Source: a virus
Length of the DNA: 47,628 nucleotides
IMG/VR virus record: IMGVR_UViG_3300036831_000023
Location: 1-47,628 of that record
Direction: 5' to 3' (one strand)
Shown here: positions 38,601 through 45,146 of the stretch, in pieces
Layout: every line of letters begins with the position of its first letter
How positions within the stretch are numbered: position 1 is the stretch's first letter
The notes under the pieces: generated by a model
The model's input: only the letters and a program-made list of their open reading frames with translations
Database searches by the model: none
What the model was told of the DNA's origin: nothing
Translations under genes and position numbers: made by a program

Positions 38601-38952
38601 TCCGCCACCGCCTAACCTCGTCGGACGTATCAAGGGCGATCTAGAGATGGTGCAACAGCGCGATCTCTATCAGTATCACTACGCATCGGTACATGGCGCG
38701 AAGAGCTGGAAGGGGCTACCGCCGATCAACAAGCTCCAGGGCACCTTCGCCTTCATAGAACAGCACAAACTCATCCCACAACATATGGTGGGTGAGATGA
38801 TGACTGCAGCTCGGGGTCTAACTAATGATAAGGAGATCGACGCTTACGTGCGGGCACTGTGGGCGGGTACGGGTATTGGATCAGCTAGTAACGCTTGGAA
38901 GCGTACTATGAAGTCTATAACACCCGCTACCCTATCACCGCCCAATAAGTGA
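35611..38952 (+). CDS. Large internal virion (ejection) protein 3
   Basis: 1113 residues, ATG at 35611. Pro-rich N-terminus (LPHIQSPSPPAPAPPLLQSP), then long helical segments. Possible membrane-active stretch near residues 355-375 (GFITNVASPFFVGAGAAARA). Later parts include LVRLGRFLHPGYAAWAVQNG, ALEYVNEMTP-like IEYVNEMTPAERQT, and a Gly-rich region before the end. Size, helical content and place before the transglycosylase gene match the large ejection proteins (T7 gp16-like role), which form a channel across the cell envelope. No enzymatic motif recognised. Confidence 0.72.
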   Translation: MPPLGAPPPGLGIDPQNRLNLGQGVKGGRTALRLSNDQDERGLPPTPQGLPHIQSPSPPAPAPPLLQSPITGAMQPVRDTDRAVASNQPLQEPLQYKGEAVLRRGLPTMLSSLADEQAYKPMKSIEVKAMKAIQDPLGKYDPKDQTTTNLINDPTPRMQLRIQADPTLTENQQRLQQHIQQYPGQKPNVLTMGVPKIAPTHGEVTPPRPVAPLANAMPTPGTPEYAAWAASRQPEVEPSSGGGGGTPAQQAEVAKQRAEPITALSPKDLAAANAYGVANKKFLATLDASVNPFSGSSPLVQTGNELVGIGPGLYHIAGGLIHHPEREVSQVGAALEHSYGETIHHPLRQLNSDPLGFITNVASPFFVGAGAAARAGEIGTTTEALRAGEVSRLAAAGRIAKILLRPQPVERSIKGPAGELTPPAYKSALGGLLQKHVFDPITEQRINAAQTAPIQKAVEGVGKEIHVDGLGNMFTRSAKYGREVRREQTRLVQQYAGAAAAKGAGKATQAVAEGRAHLQLWHELWGAAPPHAESYALDPERYVGIKAPPDGAVSSKGYATESGVANRYKAMVENDPAKIAANPDAYRFVPKDVWKSMQPYAPPTGTAAKVISGVNNVSQLVRLGRFLHPGYAAWAVQNGILHASQAGMFAFRNAWQLRNEYPRLGATAQQVFDRLAGTGVAHATEGEGSGKLFTAGQKLGKFWHKVDDSYWRKMSMIHELNHAGYHTAEDWTKLMRENPQRFRTIANRSGKEAIEYVNEMTPAERQTLQKTMTAYGWTRGATSWSGRFAWQHPVQARLVAEAGREGKNQVEQFYAGHNGMAPDWLRGYLPLSAHNSPWMLSGMTVNPFGTPGQLLGEAGLTPGSASNFTAEEAPALQDLSEAVTGMDRYGKAIPGGFGGRVGKALSDMVGRFEPAAAFKSITGGRTSGTFLGGPKQGLADYLGTGLVQLNNATKTAALGEKDYEQALSKPDEITFRMQHTLQQLPSEFAQYAAKVGSPPPPNLVGRIKGDLEMVQQRDLYQYHYASVHGAKSWKGLPPINKLQGTFAFIEQHKLIPQHMVGEMMTAARGLTNDKEIDAYVRALWAGTGIGSASNAWKRTMKSITPATLSPPNK

Positions 38953-39134
38953 GAACTGTCGAACTTCCCAAGACGGTTGAGGGTTGTGATCGTGCGCTAC
39001 ACTACTACGCCGCTCAGTTGGACATGGTCACTGATCCCGAGGACAAGACCCTCATTCGCTGGAGCATTGACAAGCTACTCGACCGCAGAACGGAGTTGAG
39101 TCGTGAGCGCCGTAAGCGCCGCGCTACCGCCTAA
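38949..39134 (+). CDS. Small helical protein
   Basis: 61 residues from a GTG at 38949 overlapping the previous TGA. Helical and charged: TVEGCDRALHYYAAQLDMVT then DKTLIRWSIDKLLDRRTELS. Overlaps the next gene by 32 bases. Not recognised; perhaps a partner of the transglycosylase. Confidence 0.6.
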   Translation: MRTVELPKTVEGCDRALHYYAAQLDMVTDPEDKTLIRWSIDKLLDRRTELSRERRKRRATA

Positions 39135-40125
39135 CATTCAGCAGATGGCTGAGAGTGTGGGTGCCCAGGAGGGTCTACCCCCAGGCGTATTACCCGCGCT
39201 GGTGAATCAGGAGAGTGGTGGTGACGTCAATGCTAAGTCGCCGGCAGGTGCTGAGGGACTTACACAGCTCATGCCATACACGGCGCAGGGGTTAGGCGTC
39301 ACCAATACGATGGATCCGTTACAGAATCTTACAGCAGGCGCGCGGTATCTTAAACAGCAGCTAGACAAGTTTGGAAGTCTCCCATTAGCGCTCGCCGCGT
39401 ACAACGCGGGCCCTGGTACAGTCGCCAAGTACGGCGGCATCCCTCCGTATACTGAGACGCAGGCCTACGTGAGGGATATCATGGCCGCTATGGGACAGGG
39501 CGGGGGAGCCGCCGCCTTCAGTGCTGCAACGACCCCCTCGCCCGACACTGAGGGTACCCCCGCCCTGACAACTCCGCAACAGATGATAGGTGCAGGTGCG
39601 GGTCTTGACCCATCACTACTTGGTGGTGGTGACGAAGCTACAATGGCGGCGAACGAGGCAAACCAGCCAATCCTCGCGCCCCCGTCATTGTCTGGACCTA
39701 CCGCCTTGGGCGGAGGTAATCCCACTGCACCCGATAACGCTGCACCTGTGGTGCAGGCAGCGAAGAGTTTCCTCGGCGTCCCATACAAGTGGGGCGGTAA
39801 TAATCCCAAGACTGGCCTCGATTGTAGCTCCTTTGTGCAGCAGGCGTTCGCTAAGGTTGGTGTTAATCTCCCACGTACTACCTATGAGCAAGTCAAGATG
39901 GGGCAGCCTGTCGCACTCGATCAGCTTCAACCGGGTGATGCAGTGTTCACCGAGCCCGGTCGCGCGGGTCCCAATCATGTTGGCATTTACGTAGGTCATG
40001 GTACGATACAACAATCGCCCCACACGGGTGATGTTAATGGCTACATACCGCTCAAGAGTTTCTTAGGCGACGGCTTCGTAGCCGCTCGTCGATATGCAGT
40101 ACCTACAAGAGGAGGCAAGAGGTAA
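39103..40125 (+). CDS. Two-domain wall hydrolase: SLT transglycosylase plus NlpC/P60 peptidase
   Basis: 340 residues from a GTG at 39103 (GGAG upstream). Residues 25-130 are a lytic transglycosylase: ALVNQESGGDVNAKS with catalytic Glu37, GLTQLMP, and LALAAYNAGPGTV. A Pro/Gly/Ala linker follows, then an NlpC/P60 domain from about 215: GVPYKWGGNNPKTGLDCSSF with Cys241 as nucleophile, and NHVGIYVGHG with His292. It can cut both glycan and peptide bonds of the wall. Absence of signal peptide and place after ejection proteins favour a virion enzyme that opens the wall during infection. Confidence 0.9.
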   Translation: MSAVSAALPPNIQQMAESVGAQEGLPPGVLPALVNQESGGDVNAKSPAGAEGLTQLMPYTAQGLGVTNTMDPLQNLTAGARYLKQQLDKFGSLPLALAAYNAGPGTVAKYGGIPPYTETQAYVRDIMAAMGQGGGAAAFSAATTPSPDTEGTPALTTPQQMIGAGAGLDPSLLGGGDEATMAANEANQPILAPPSLSGPTALGGGNPTAPDNAAPVVQAAKSFLGVPYKWGGNNPKTGLDCSSFVQQAFAKVGVNLPRTTYEQVKMGQPVALDQLQPGDAVFTEPGRAGPNHVGIYVGHGTIQQSPHTGDVNGYIPLKSFLGDGFVAARRYAVPTRGGKR

Positions 40126-40376
40126 TGTTTAAGGGCGTCACACCGAACATCACGCCGGCACAGGTCACGGCGTTCGTAGCATGGGACGTAGCACAGGCAG
40201 TGTCATTTGGCTGGGTGAGTGGCACACAGTCACAGCTGCTCATCAGCATCGGCAGCACTGTGGTGTCAGCGATCATCGTTGTCGCTGATGCTATCATCCG
40301 CCACGGTCGTGCGACAGGTGGTGTTACATCCAGCGCCTTCACCCATGCACCATCATCTACGCGGAGTAGTAAGTAG
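40125..40376 (+). CDS. Holin-like small membrane protein 1
   Basis: 83 residues from the ATG at 40125 (TAATG overlap, GGAGG upstream). A soluble-looking start (ITPAQVTAFVAWDVAQAVSF) then one membrane segment (LLISIGSTVVSAIIVVADAI) and a basic, Ser/Thr-rich tail. Resembles single-pass holin or regulator proteins of actinobacterial phages. It begins the membrane gene cluster after the wall hydrolase. Confidence 0.65.
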   Translation: MFKGVTPNITPAQVTAFVAWDVAQAVSFGWVSGTQSQLLISIGSTVVSAIIVVADAIIRHGRATGGVTSSAFTHAPSSTRSSK

Positions 40377-40480
40377 TGCAGTTGTTCATAGCTACAGTGT
40401 CGCTAGCGCCTGTGTATCTAGGTGGCGGATACTTTGCCGCGCGCTGGTATCACCATCGAAGGAAAGGCATAGGGCACTGA
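40376..40480 (+). CDS. Tiny membrane protein with basic tail
   Basis: 34 residues from a GTG at 40376 overlapping the previous TAG: hydrophobic MQLFIATVSLAPVYLGGGYF, then AARWYHHRRKGIGH. Single membrane helix with positive cytosolic end. May tune holin action. Supported by its overlaps only. Confidence 0.55.
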   Translation: MQLFIATVSLAPVYLGGGYFAARWYHHRRKGIGH

Positions 40481-40481
40481 T

Positions 40482-40652
40482 GTGGAAACACAATTGCTCC
40501 GTACCTATCTGGCAATACTCGTTGCGGCGATCTGGGGCATCGTGGTAATCGTGAGTCTGTTTACCCAGCAGTACACTGTCCTTGGGGCGATTACGCCCGT
40601 AATGCTGGTGGTAGCGGGGTGGTTGTTCGTCAAGAGAAACGGAGATACATGA
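40482..40652 (+). CDS. Holin-like small membrane protein 2 (two membrane segments)
   Basis: 56 residues from a GTG at 40482: METQLLRTYLAILVAAIWGI then VVIVSLF, a short polar turn (TQQY), and a second hydrophobic segment (LGAITPVMLVVAGWLF) ending VKRNGDT. Two helices with a tight loop and charged ends is a classic small holin layout. Its TGA overlaps the next ATG. Best holin candidate in the window. Confidence 0.65.
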   Translation: METQLLRTYLAILVAAIWGIVVIVSLFTQQYTVLGAITPVMLVVAGWLFVKRNGDT

Positions 40653-40984
40653 TGCAACGCGCATATCTTCTACTCATAGTAGTGGCAGCTATCGCCTTCG
40701 GTGTCCTCTCGTTTCTCACTCTACATGCGTACAATCAGGTGAAGGCAGAGACAAAGGCAAGAATCGCAGCTCTACAAGCAGAACGCCTGGCCTCATGCAG
40801 GGACGGTCAAGCTCGCCATATTCAAGTGATTCGGGTGTTTGACCACGACATTACCCTCGCTCTGCAGGCAGCTACAACATCTGCTGAGCGTAGGCATATC
40901 GAACAGCAGAAGAACGCGACGCTGGCGTTGATAGATGCGCTGGTGCCGTCAAAGAACTGCGTACAAACGATCTTCCACCCATAG
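40649..40984 (+). CDS. Spanin-like or coiled-coil membrane protein
   Basis: 111 residues from the ATG at 40649 (overlap with previous stop; second ATG next). One membrane anchor (AYLLLIVVAAIAFGVLSFL), then a coiled coil (YNQVKAETKARIAALQAERL), two Cys, and a helical tail. It resembles inner membrane spanin or phage-encoded anchor proteins. A lysis role is inferred from its neighbours. Confidence 0.6.
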   Translation: MMQRAYLLLIVVAAIAFGVLSFLTLHAYNQVKAETKARIAALQAERLASCRDGQARHIQVIRVFDHDITLALQAATTSAERRHIEQQKNATLALIDALVPSKNCVQTIFHP

Positions 40985-40992
40985 GAGGCAAT

Positions 40993-41802
40993 GTGCAGCT
41001 CAAGCTCGGTAAGAAGCCAGCGTCATACGACCGTCGTGATCTCCTCTTCACCGACTTTCGTAAGGGCGGTGCGCAGGAGCAGTACACACCGGCAGCAGTG
41101 GGCTTCGCTGTGGATCGTACACAGAACTTCCCCTGGGGTATAATGGGCAATGGTCCCGAGGACGATAACTCACTGCCCACCGACTGGTCAGCAGCTAAGG
41201 GTGGCGCGGGCGATTGCACCTGCGCAGACTCAGTGCACCGGGTGATGTACGCCAATCACCTGGCAGGCACTGTGGTCAACATGACCAGCAAGCAGGCTAT
41301 CGACCTCTACATCGCTATCGCTGGGTACGACCCAACCACCGGCGCTAACGACAACGGCGCTGACATGCGGAACGTCCTCAACTACTGCTACACCACCGGC
41401 GTCACTGACGCTGATGGCAACGTTCATAAGATTGGTGGGTTCTGCGCGTTGCAGGCAGGGGATTGGACGCAGATGCTCGAGGCGCTCGAGGTCTTTGATG
41501 TTGTCAGCATCGGCATCGAATTCCCGCAGTCAGCGATGGATCAGTTCAATGCGGGTCAGCCATGGACGTATGTCGCATCTTCGCCTATCGAGGGCGGCCA
41601 TGACATTATGATCGCCACTCGACCGGGGGATAATCTCGTAGATGTCGTGACCTGGGCGAAGCTCCAGGGGATGACGCAGGAGTTCTACGCCAAGATGTGC
41701 GACGAAGCGTTCGGCGTTTTTCTGCCCGAGTCCATGACAGCAGGTAAGTCCCCTGAGGGCTTCGACATGGACCAGTTCAAGACAGCGCTCGCGTCACTGT
41801 AA
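40993..41802 (+). CDS. Papain-like cysteine protease-like protein
   Basis: 269 residues from the GTG at 40993 after AGGAGG. GGAGDCTCADSVHRVMYANH gives the nucleophile region (Cys75 or Cys77), GGHDIMIATR the His (His203), and VVTWAKLQGMTQEF the third region with Trp221, as in papain-fold phage proteins. YDPTTGANDNGADMRNVLNY is also conserved in this type. The substrate is unknown. It could process virion proteins, cut cross-bridges of the cell wall, or be displayed on particles. Last gene before the transcriptional boundary. Confidence 0.72.
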   Translation: MQLKLGKKPASYDRRDLLFTDFRKGGAQEQYTPAAVGFAVDRTQNFPWGIMGNGPEDDNSLPTDWSAAKGGAGDCTCADSVHRVMYANHLAGTVVNMTSKQAIDLYIAIAGYDPTTGANDNGADMRNVLNYCYTTGVTDADGNVHKIGGFCALQAGDWTQMLEALEVFDVVSIGIEFPQSAMDQFNAGQPWTYVASSPIEGGHDIMIATRPGDNLVDVVTWAKLQGMTQEFYAKMCDEAFGVFLPESMTAGKSPEGFDMDQFKTALASL

Positions 41803-41806
41803 CTGA

Positions 41807-41866
41807 CTGACGGCGCCCACCCGTCAGCGAGTGGGGACAGATTGGGCCTCCTGTCTGTCCCCACTC
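41807..41866. terminator. Tandem bidirectional terminator hairpins
   Basis: CTGACGG/CCGTCAG (41807-41827, 7 pairs) is followed by GAGTGGGGACAGA/TCTGTCCCCACTC (41829-41866, 13 perfect pairs, 12-base loop). They lie between the last rightward gene and the converging leftward genes. There are no long T-tracts. The symmetric stems can act for both strands. Confidence 0.8.
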
Positions 41867-41926
41867 ACCGAACGTCACTGTCGCGTTATGTCGTCGTGTG
41901 AGGCACGTGCCTAGAACGCATCCCTA

Positions 41927-42006
41927 GGCGTCCCAGAGATGACGGCGCACGTGTGTTGATGTTCGATGCACACGCGATGGGTGCACATGCCCAGGACGCT
42001 TAGGGA
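41927..42006. repeat. 80-bp conserved noncoding element, copy A
   Basis: Aligned without gaps to 12284-12363 (52 of 80 identical). Its ends form a longer inverted repeat than copy B: GCATCCCTAGGCGTCC against GGACGCTTAGGGATCAT. Inside, CGTGTG and CACACG pair around the shared TTGATGTTCGATG core. It directly follows the stop of the Rpf-like gene. The rest of the 41867-41926 stretch shows only the palindrome GGCACGTGCC (41903-41912) and no gene. Confidence 0.7.
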
Positions 42007-42312
42007 TCATACGTCGCACAATCGTCGGGTCGTCGGCCACGGCGAATATCCCCTGACACGCACCGCCCTGCGGGCGGCTAAGAGTTGAGCCCAGTGGGGC
42101 CAGTTATTGGCAGTGCCCCAGCGCCTAAGAAATACAGCACCATATGTCTCCATGAAAGACATATTCATCTGGAACCTGCCGTAATACCCGTTACCTGTAT
42201 TGTCGGTCCATGTGCCTTCGTAGCGACCGATGCAGATTAACGGATCAGCTGAGGAAGAAGCTGTGATTGATAGAGCCACGATCATAGCACACACCACGAT
42301 GAGTAACTTCAC
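42007..42312 (-). CDS. Secreted Rpf/transglycosylase-like protein
   Basis: 101 residues from the GTG at 42312 (AGGAGA 7 bases upstream). Signal peptide MKLLIVVCAMIVALSITASS, cleaved near SSSA-D. The mature part CIGRYEGTWTDNTGNGYYGR then FQMNMSFMETYG matches the resuscitation-promoting factor fold (catalytic Glu in RYEG and the NTGNGYYG signature), followed by NNWPHWAQLLAARRAVRVRG. Rpf domains cleave peptidoglycan and are almost confined to actinobacteria, the main clue to the host. Being in the early operon, it may remodel the wall or wake dormant host cells rather than lyse them; this role is inference. Confidence 0.82.
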   Translation of the reverse strand: MKLLIVVCAMIVALSITASSSADPLICIGRYEGTWTDNTGNGYYGRFQMNMSFMETYGAVFLRRWGTANNWPHWAQLLAARRAVRVRGYSPWPTTRRLCDV

Positions 42313-42616
42313 GCTCACTCTCCTTCTCGAGGTAAGCTAGAAGACGAACCCCTTGCCCCACCGTCTCGACGACAGCGGCAACGCCGCCAGCCTCGTAGAT
42401 TTCGCGGAGTGTTAAGCGCTGCATCTTGCTTAACTTTTCACCGGGAAGCTTCGTCTCTAACCCAACGTACCGACCATAGATACAGCAGAGCAGGTCGGGG
42501 ATGCCCACAGCCTGAAACGGGTTGTCGCCGCCATGTATCTTAGCGCAGTACCCACCTGCATCTCTAACAAGCTTCTGTACAGCTGTGACGAGTTTGGCTT
42601 CGGGTTGTCTAGGCAT
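42245..42616 (-). CDS. VRR-NUC domain nuclease
   Basis: 123 residues, ATG at 42616. AKIHGGDNPFQAVGIPDLLC and VGLETKLPGEKLSKMQRLTL carry the PD-(D/E)xK pattern (Asp in GIPDLL, Glu-x-Lys in LETK, then Gln), typical of VRR-NUC nucleases that cut branched or flap DNA. Phage members may resolve replication or recombination junctions. The 3' end overlaps the Rpf-like gene by 68 bases, and the tail after residue 100 looks poorly ordered. Confidence 0.85.
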   Translation of the reverse strand: MPRQPEAKLVTAVQKLVRDAGGYCAKIHGGDNPFQAVGIPDLLCCIYGRYVGLETKLPGEKLSKMQRLTLREIYEAGGVAAVVETVGQGVRLLAYLEKESEREVTHRGVCYDRGSINHSFFLS

Positions 42617-42626
42617 ATATACTAGT

Positions 42627-42664
42627 CGGAGGGGTGACAGGCCCCATCTCCCATCACCCCTCCG
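42627..42664 (-). terminator. Terminator-like hairpin after the SSB-like gene
   Basis: CGGAGGGGTGA pairs perfectly with TCACCCCTCCG over 11 bp around a 16-base loop, and a second hairpin (TCCGCG/CGCGGA, 42665-42679) sits beside it. No T-tract follows. It may reduce transcription into the nuclease and Rpf-like genes. Confidence 0.6.
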
Positions 42665-42690
42665 TCCGCGCGCCGCGGAACTGTTAAACC

Positions 42691-43218
42691 TTAGAGGTCG
42701 TCGAGGTCGACGTCTTCCAGTTCCTCGTCGTCTTCCTCTTCTTCCTCGTCATCTTCCTCAGTATCTTCGTCATCGTCTTCATCCTCGTCATCTGTTTCGC
42801 CGTACTTCTCCTTCGGCTGATAGTCGACGGGACGGCTGCGAACGACAGTCTTCTTGTCCTTCTTGTATTCATCGTCGTCTACTGTGGCCATGACGACCTT
42901 ACCCTCGATCATCTCCGGATCGAAGCTCAACGACTTGCCGGCGACATTCTTGCCGGTCGCTGCGAAGATGAGGTTGCGTAGATTCCAGAGCGCCTTCGCT
43001 GACAGCCAAGTGCTGTCGTATATCGTCTTGCCCTTGTACTTCTCAGGCTTGACGACGGTGAAACGCCAATTGATACCGGGCGTCTCCTTCTCTGGCGACT
43101 CAGTCCACTCGCCCTTGACGATCTTCAGGAGATAATCGCCAGGTGGCACATGTGCTGCACGACCACCACTGCGAATCTCCTTCGCTACGCCCTCAAAGTT
43201 GATCTTGCGCTTCGGCAC
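42691..43218 (-). CDS. SSB-like protein with acidic tail (DUF669 type)
   Basis: 175 residues, ATG at 43218. GDYLLKIVKGEWTESPEKET and NWRFTVVKPEKYKGKTIYDS, then LWNLRNLIFAATGKNVAGKS, fit the DUF669 family of phage single-strand DNA-binding proteins. The last 50 residues are mostly Asp and Glu, ending EDVDLDDL, like the partner-binding tail of SSB proteins. It lies beside the recombinase and nuclease genes and probably coats single strands during replication and recombination. Confidence 0.8.
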   Translation of the reverse strand: MPKRKINFEGVAKEIRSGGRAAHVPPGDYLLKIVKGEWTESPEKETPGINWRFTVVKPEKYKGKTIYDSTWLSAKALWNLRNLIFAATGKNVAGKSLSFDPEMIEGKVVMATVDDDEYKKDKKTVVRSRPVDYQPKEKYGETDDEDEDDDEDTEEDDEEEEEDDEELEDVDLDDL

Positions 43219-43227
43219 TGCTCCTCC

Positions 43228-44016
43228 TTACTCGCTATATATTAGTCCGAGCATCTCCGTCAAATTCGGAGCGTCGATGTACTCACCGAAAGCATTGTTA
43301 CGATCCTTCGAGATATAGGTGCTGCTGTCGCCGATGAGGAGACGACGCCTCACCTCCTTTCTTCTTCGGTTAGTCTTCTTACTCTTGATAAAGATTTCAC
43401 GCTTCACGAGGTAGCCGATTGTGCCCACAGCTGCGTCGAGGTGTTTGGCGATGCTGGGCGACACGTCTGGTCCGTACGTCGTGGTCGAGTCGAGGTCCTC
43501 ATCATCACCTGACTCTTTGGTCCTAACTTGGGCCAAGTAAATGCTATTCAACCCAAGGTTTCTGAAGTTGGTGATCTGGTCTCGCATGAGCTTACCGACC
43601 TTGCCGTAGATCTGGCGCGATGGCATATCGGGGTCGCGGCTTGCATCGCGTGAGACCTCATCGCCGAGCACGAATTTGAGGCACATTTGATTGAGTCCCG
43701 TAAGTGTATCGAGGGCGAAACTCTCGAAATCGTGATCACCTTCTTGTAGGTACCAATACACGTCTAGCACGTCCTGCCATACTTCAGCACGAAAGACCTT
43801 TGGGTCAAAGTCCCGCCGTACGCTGTCGGTGCCTTGCTCATCTACATCGATGATGAGACAGTTAGGTGCTGACGCAGCAAGACGCGTCTTACCCGACCCC
43901 GGCTCACCGTAGAAGGCAAAGTGCTGATTGCGTGGTTGTTCGCTAGCGGGCTTGATCTTCTGCCGTACGCGGTCAGAAATCTCACCCTCGCTACGCTTCT
44001 TCTTAGTCGTTGCCAT
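43228..44016 (-). CDS. Sak4-type recombinase ATPase (RecA-like)
   Basis: 262 residues, ATG at 44016. Walker A GEPGSGKT (37-44), NCLIIDVDEQGTDSV, and FESFALDTLTGLNQM for Walker B, as in phage Sak4/AAA-24 single-strand annealing ATPases. IYLAQVRTKESG provides a sensor-like polar strand. These proteins promote annealing with SSB help. It is located between an SSB-like gene and a RecB-like nuclease gene, a usual phage recombination set. Confidence 0.85.
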   Translation of the reverse strand: MATTKKKRSEGEISDRVRQKIKPASEQPRNQHFAFYGEPGSGKTRLAASAPNCLIIDVDEQGTDSVRRDFDPKVFRAEVWQDVLDVYWYLQEGDHDFESFALDTLTGLNQMCLKFVLGDEVSRDASRDPDMPSRQIYGKVGKLMRDQITNFRNLGLNSIYLAQVRTKESGDDEDLDSTTTYGPDVSPSIAKHLDAAVGTIGYLVKREIFIKSKKTNRRRKEVRRRLLIGDSSTYISKDRNNAFGEYIDAPNLTEMLGLIYSE

Positions 44017-44019
44017 TCA

Positions 44020-45093
44020 CTACTCCTTGAGGAGGTCGGATTCGGATTGAGTGTAGCGCTCATCTTCGAAGGTGAAGTCGCTACGAATGAGCGGTTCTAT
44101 GTCGAGACCGGCGAACTCTGCGCAGCAGATGTCGTGGTATTCGCAGCCGAACTTGCAGGTGTAGAAGTAACTTCTGGGCGGGTGCTTCACTGACCGTCGT
44201 TCAATGTCCTTCACCGTCGTCAGAAATTCTGCGAGGCCCTCACGGATCTTGACAGGCTCTACCGGGATGCGTTCGCGTCTGTACCAGAGCGCCTCCCGAC
44301 CTTTGAGCGAGAGCAACTTATCGCGGTAAACCGCCTTGGCATACTGCTTCCACATCTCACCGTGGACTTCCTTGATTGCGGACAGGTAGGTGTAGTAATC
44401 AGTATCCATGCGCTGCGCCATTGAGAGCGTACCCGCCTTAAGCAGGCGAGGTACTGCGGGTGGCTTTGTTCGACCATAGTTGTAGAGGAACCCCCTCACG
44501 TCGTAGCCCATCTTACGTAGCCCCCAGGTATACATGACGTTCTGCGGGCTCATCATGCGCTCGTCCGCTGTGGGCACTGACTTTACCCATTTATGATCCC
44601 AAACCCAGAGGCCACCGTACTCGAGATCTTCTACAAGGAGATCGACGCGACCCTTGAATGGATCTTCAATGCCCCACTTGGTGAGGGGTACCTCGAGTAC
44701 GAACTCCACAGCTGGTGTGCCGTCGTCAAGCGTCGCTACTTGGTAGTTCTCCTCCACTTCTCCCCAGAAACGAAGGTATCCGCGCATTAATCTGTACGCC
44801 TCGTCAGGTAGATCGCCGAGCATCTCCTTCTCTTCTTCGAAGAGGCCGTCAAATTGATCGCGAAGTTCCTCGTGCACCTGCTCCCACGGCGATACATCGA
44901 GTCCCGCCCACGTTCTATGGTGCGCCTCCAACAACGCGTGCAGCCATGTACCACGGCGTAGCGGCAGACGTGGTCGTTTCGTCACCATCTCCCGCGACGG
45001 ATCGAGGCCGAGCGCCTCAGCCGTGTCGTAGCGGAAACTATACTGCTTCTGACAGCGGCGGAACATCTTGATTCTCGATTGGTTGAATGCCAC
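44020..45093 (-). CDS. Cas4/RecB-like PD-(D/E)xK nuclease with Cys cluster
   Basis: 357 residues from a GTG at 45093 with AAGGAG upstream. The family order is clear: RIKMFRRCQKQYSFRY with Cys14, RGTWLHALLEAHH, FKGRVDLLVEDLEYG (Asp), LWVWDHKWVKS (Asp-x-Lys), and QNVMYTWGLRKMGYDV. The end CKFGCEYHDICC supplies three or four Cys (313-324) which with Cys14 could hold an iron-sulfur cluster as in Cas4 and AddB. It resects or trims DNA ends for the Sak4 recombinase. It has its own promoter. Confidence 0.88.
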   Translation of the reverse strand: MAFNQSRIKMFRRCQKQYSFRYDTAEALGLDPSREMVTKRPRLPLRRGTWLHALLEAHHRTWAGLDVSPWEQVHEELRDQFDGLFEEEKEMLGDLPDEAYRLMRGYLRFWGEVEENYQVATLDDGTPAVEFVLEVPLTKWGIEDPFKGRVDLLVEDLEYGGLWVWDHKWVKSVPTADERMMSPQNVMYTWGLRKMGYDVRGFLYNYGRTKPPAVPRLLKAGTLSMAQRMDTDYYTYLSAIKEVHGEMWKQYAKAVYRDKLLSLKGREALWYRRERIPVEPVKIREGLAEFLTTVKDIERRSVKHPPRSYFYTCKFGCEYHDICCAEFAGLDIEPLIRSDFTFEDERYTQSESDLLKE

Positions 45094-45117
45094 TAACTCT
45101 CCTTATCGCGTACATGC

Positions 45118-45146
45118 ATTGTATCAAACCTCGTCTTCTGGGGCAA
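45118..45146 (-). promoter_or_regulatory. Extended -10 promoter for the recombination genes
   Basis: Minus strand TTGCCC (45141-45146), 17-base spacer, TACAAT (45118-45123) preceded by TGA. It overlaps the stop of the polymerase gene and shares its TGATACAAT core with the promoter at 2445-2474. Confidence 0.6.
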
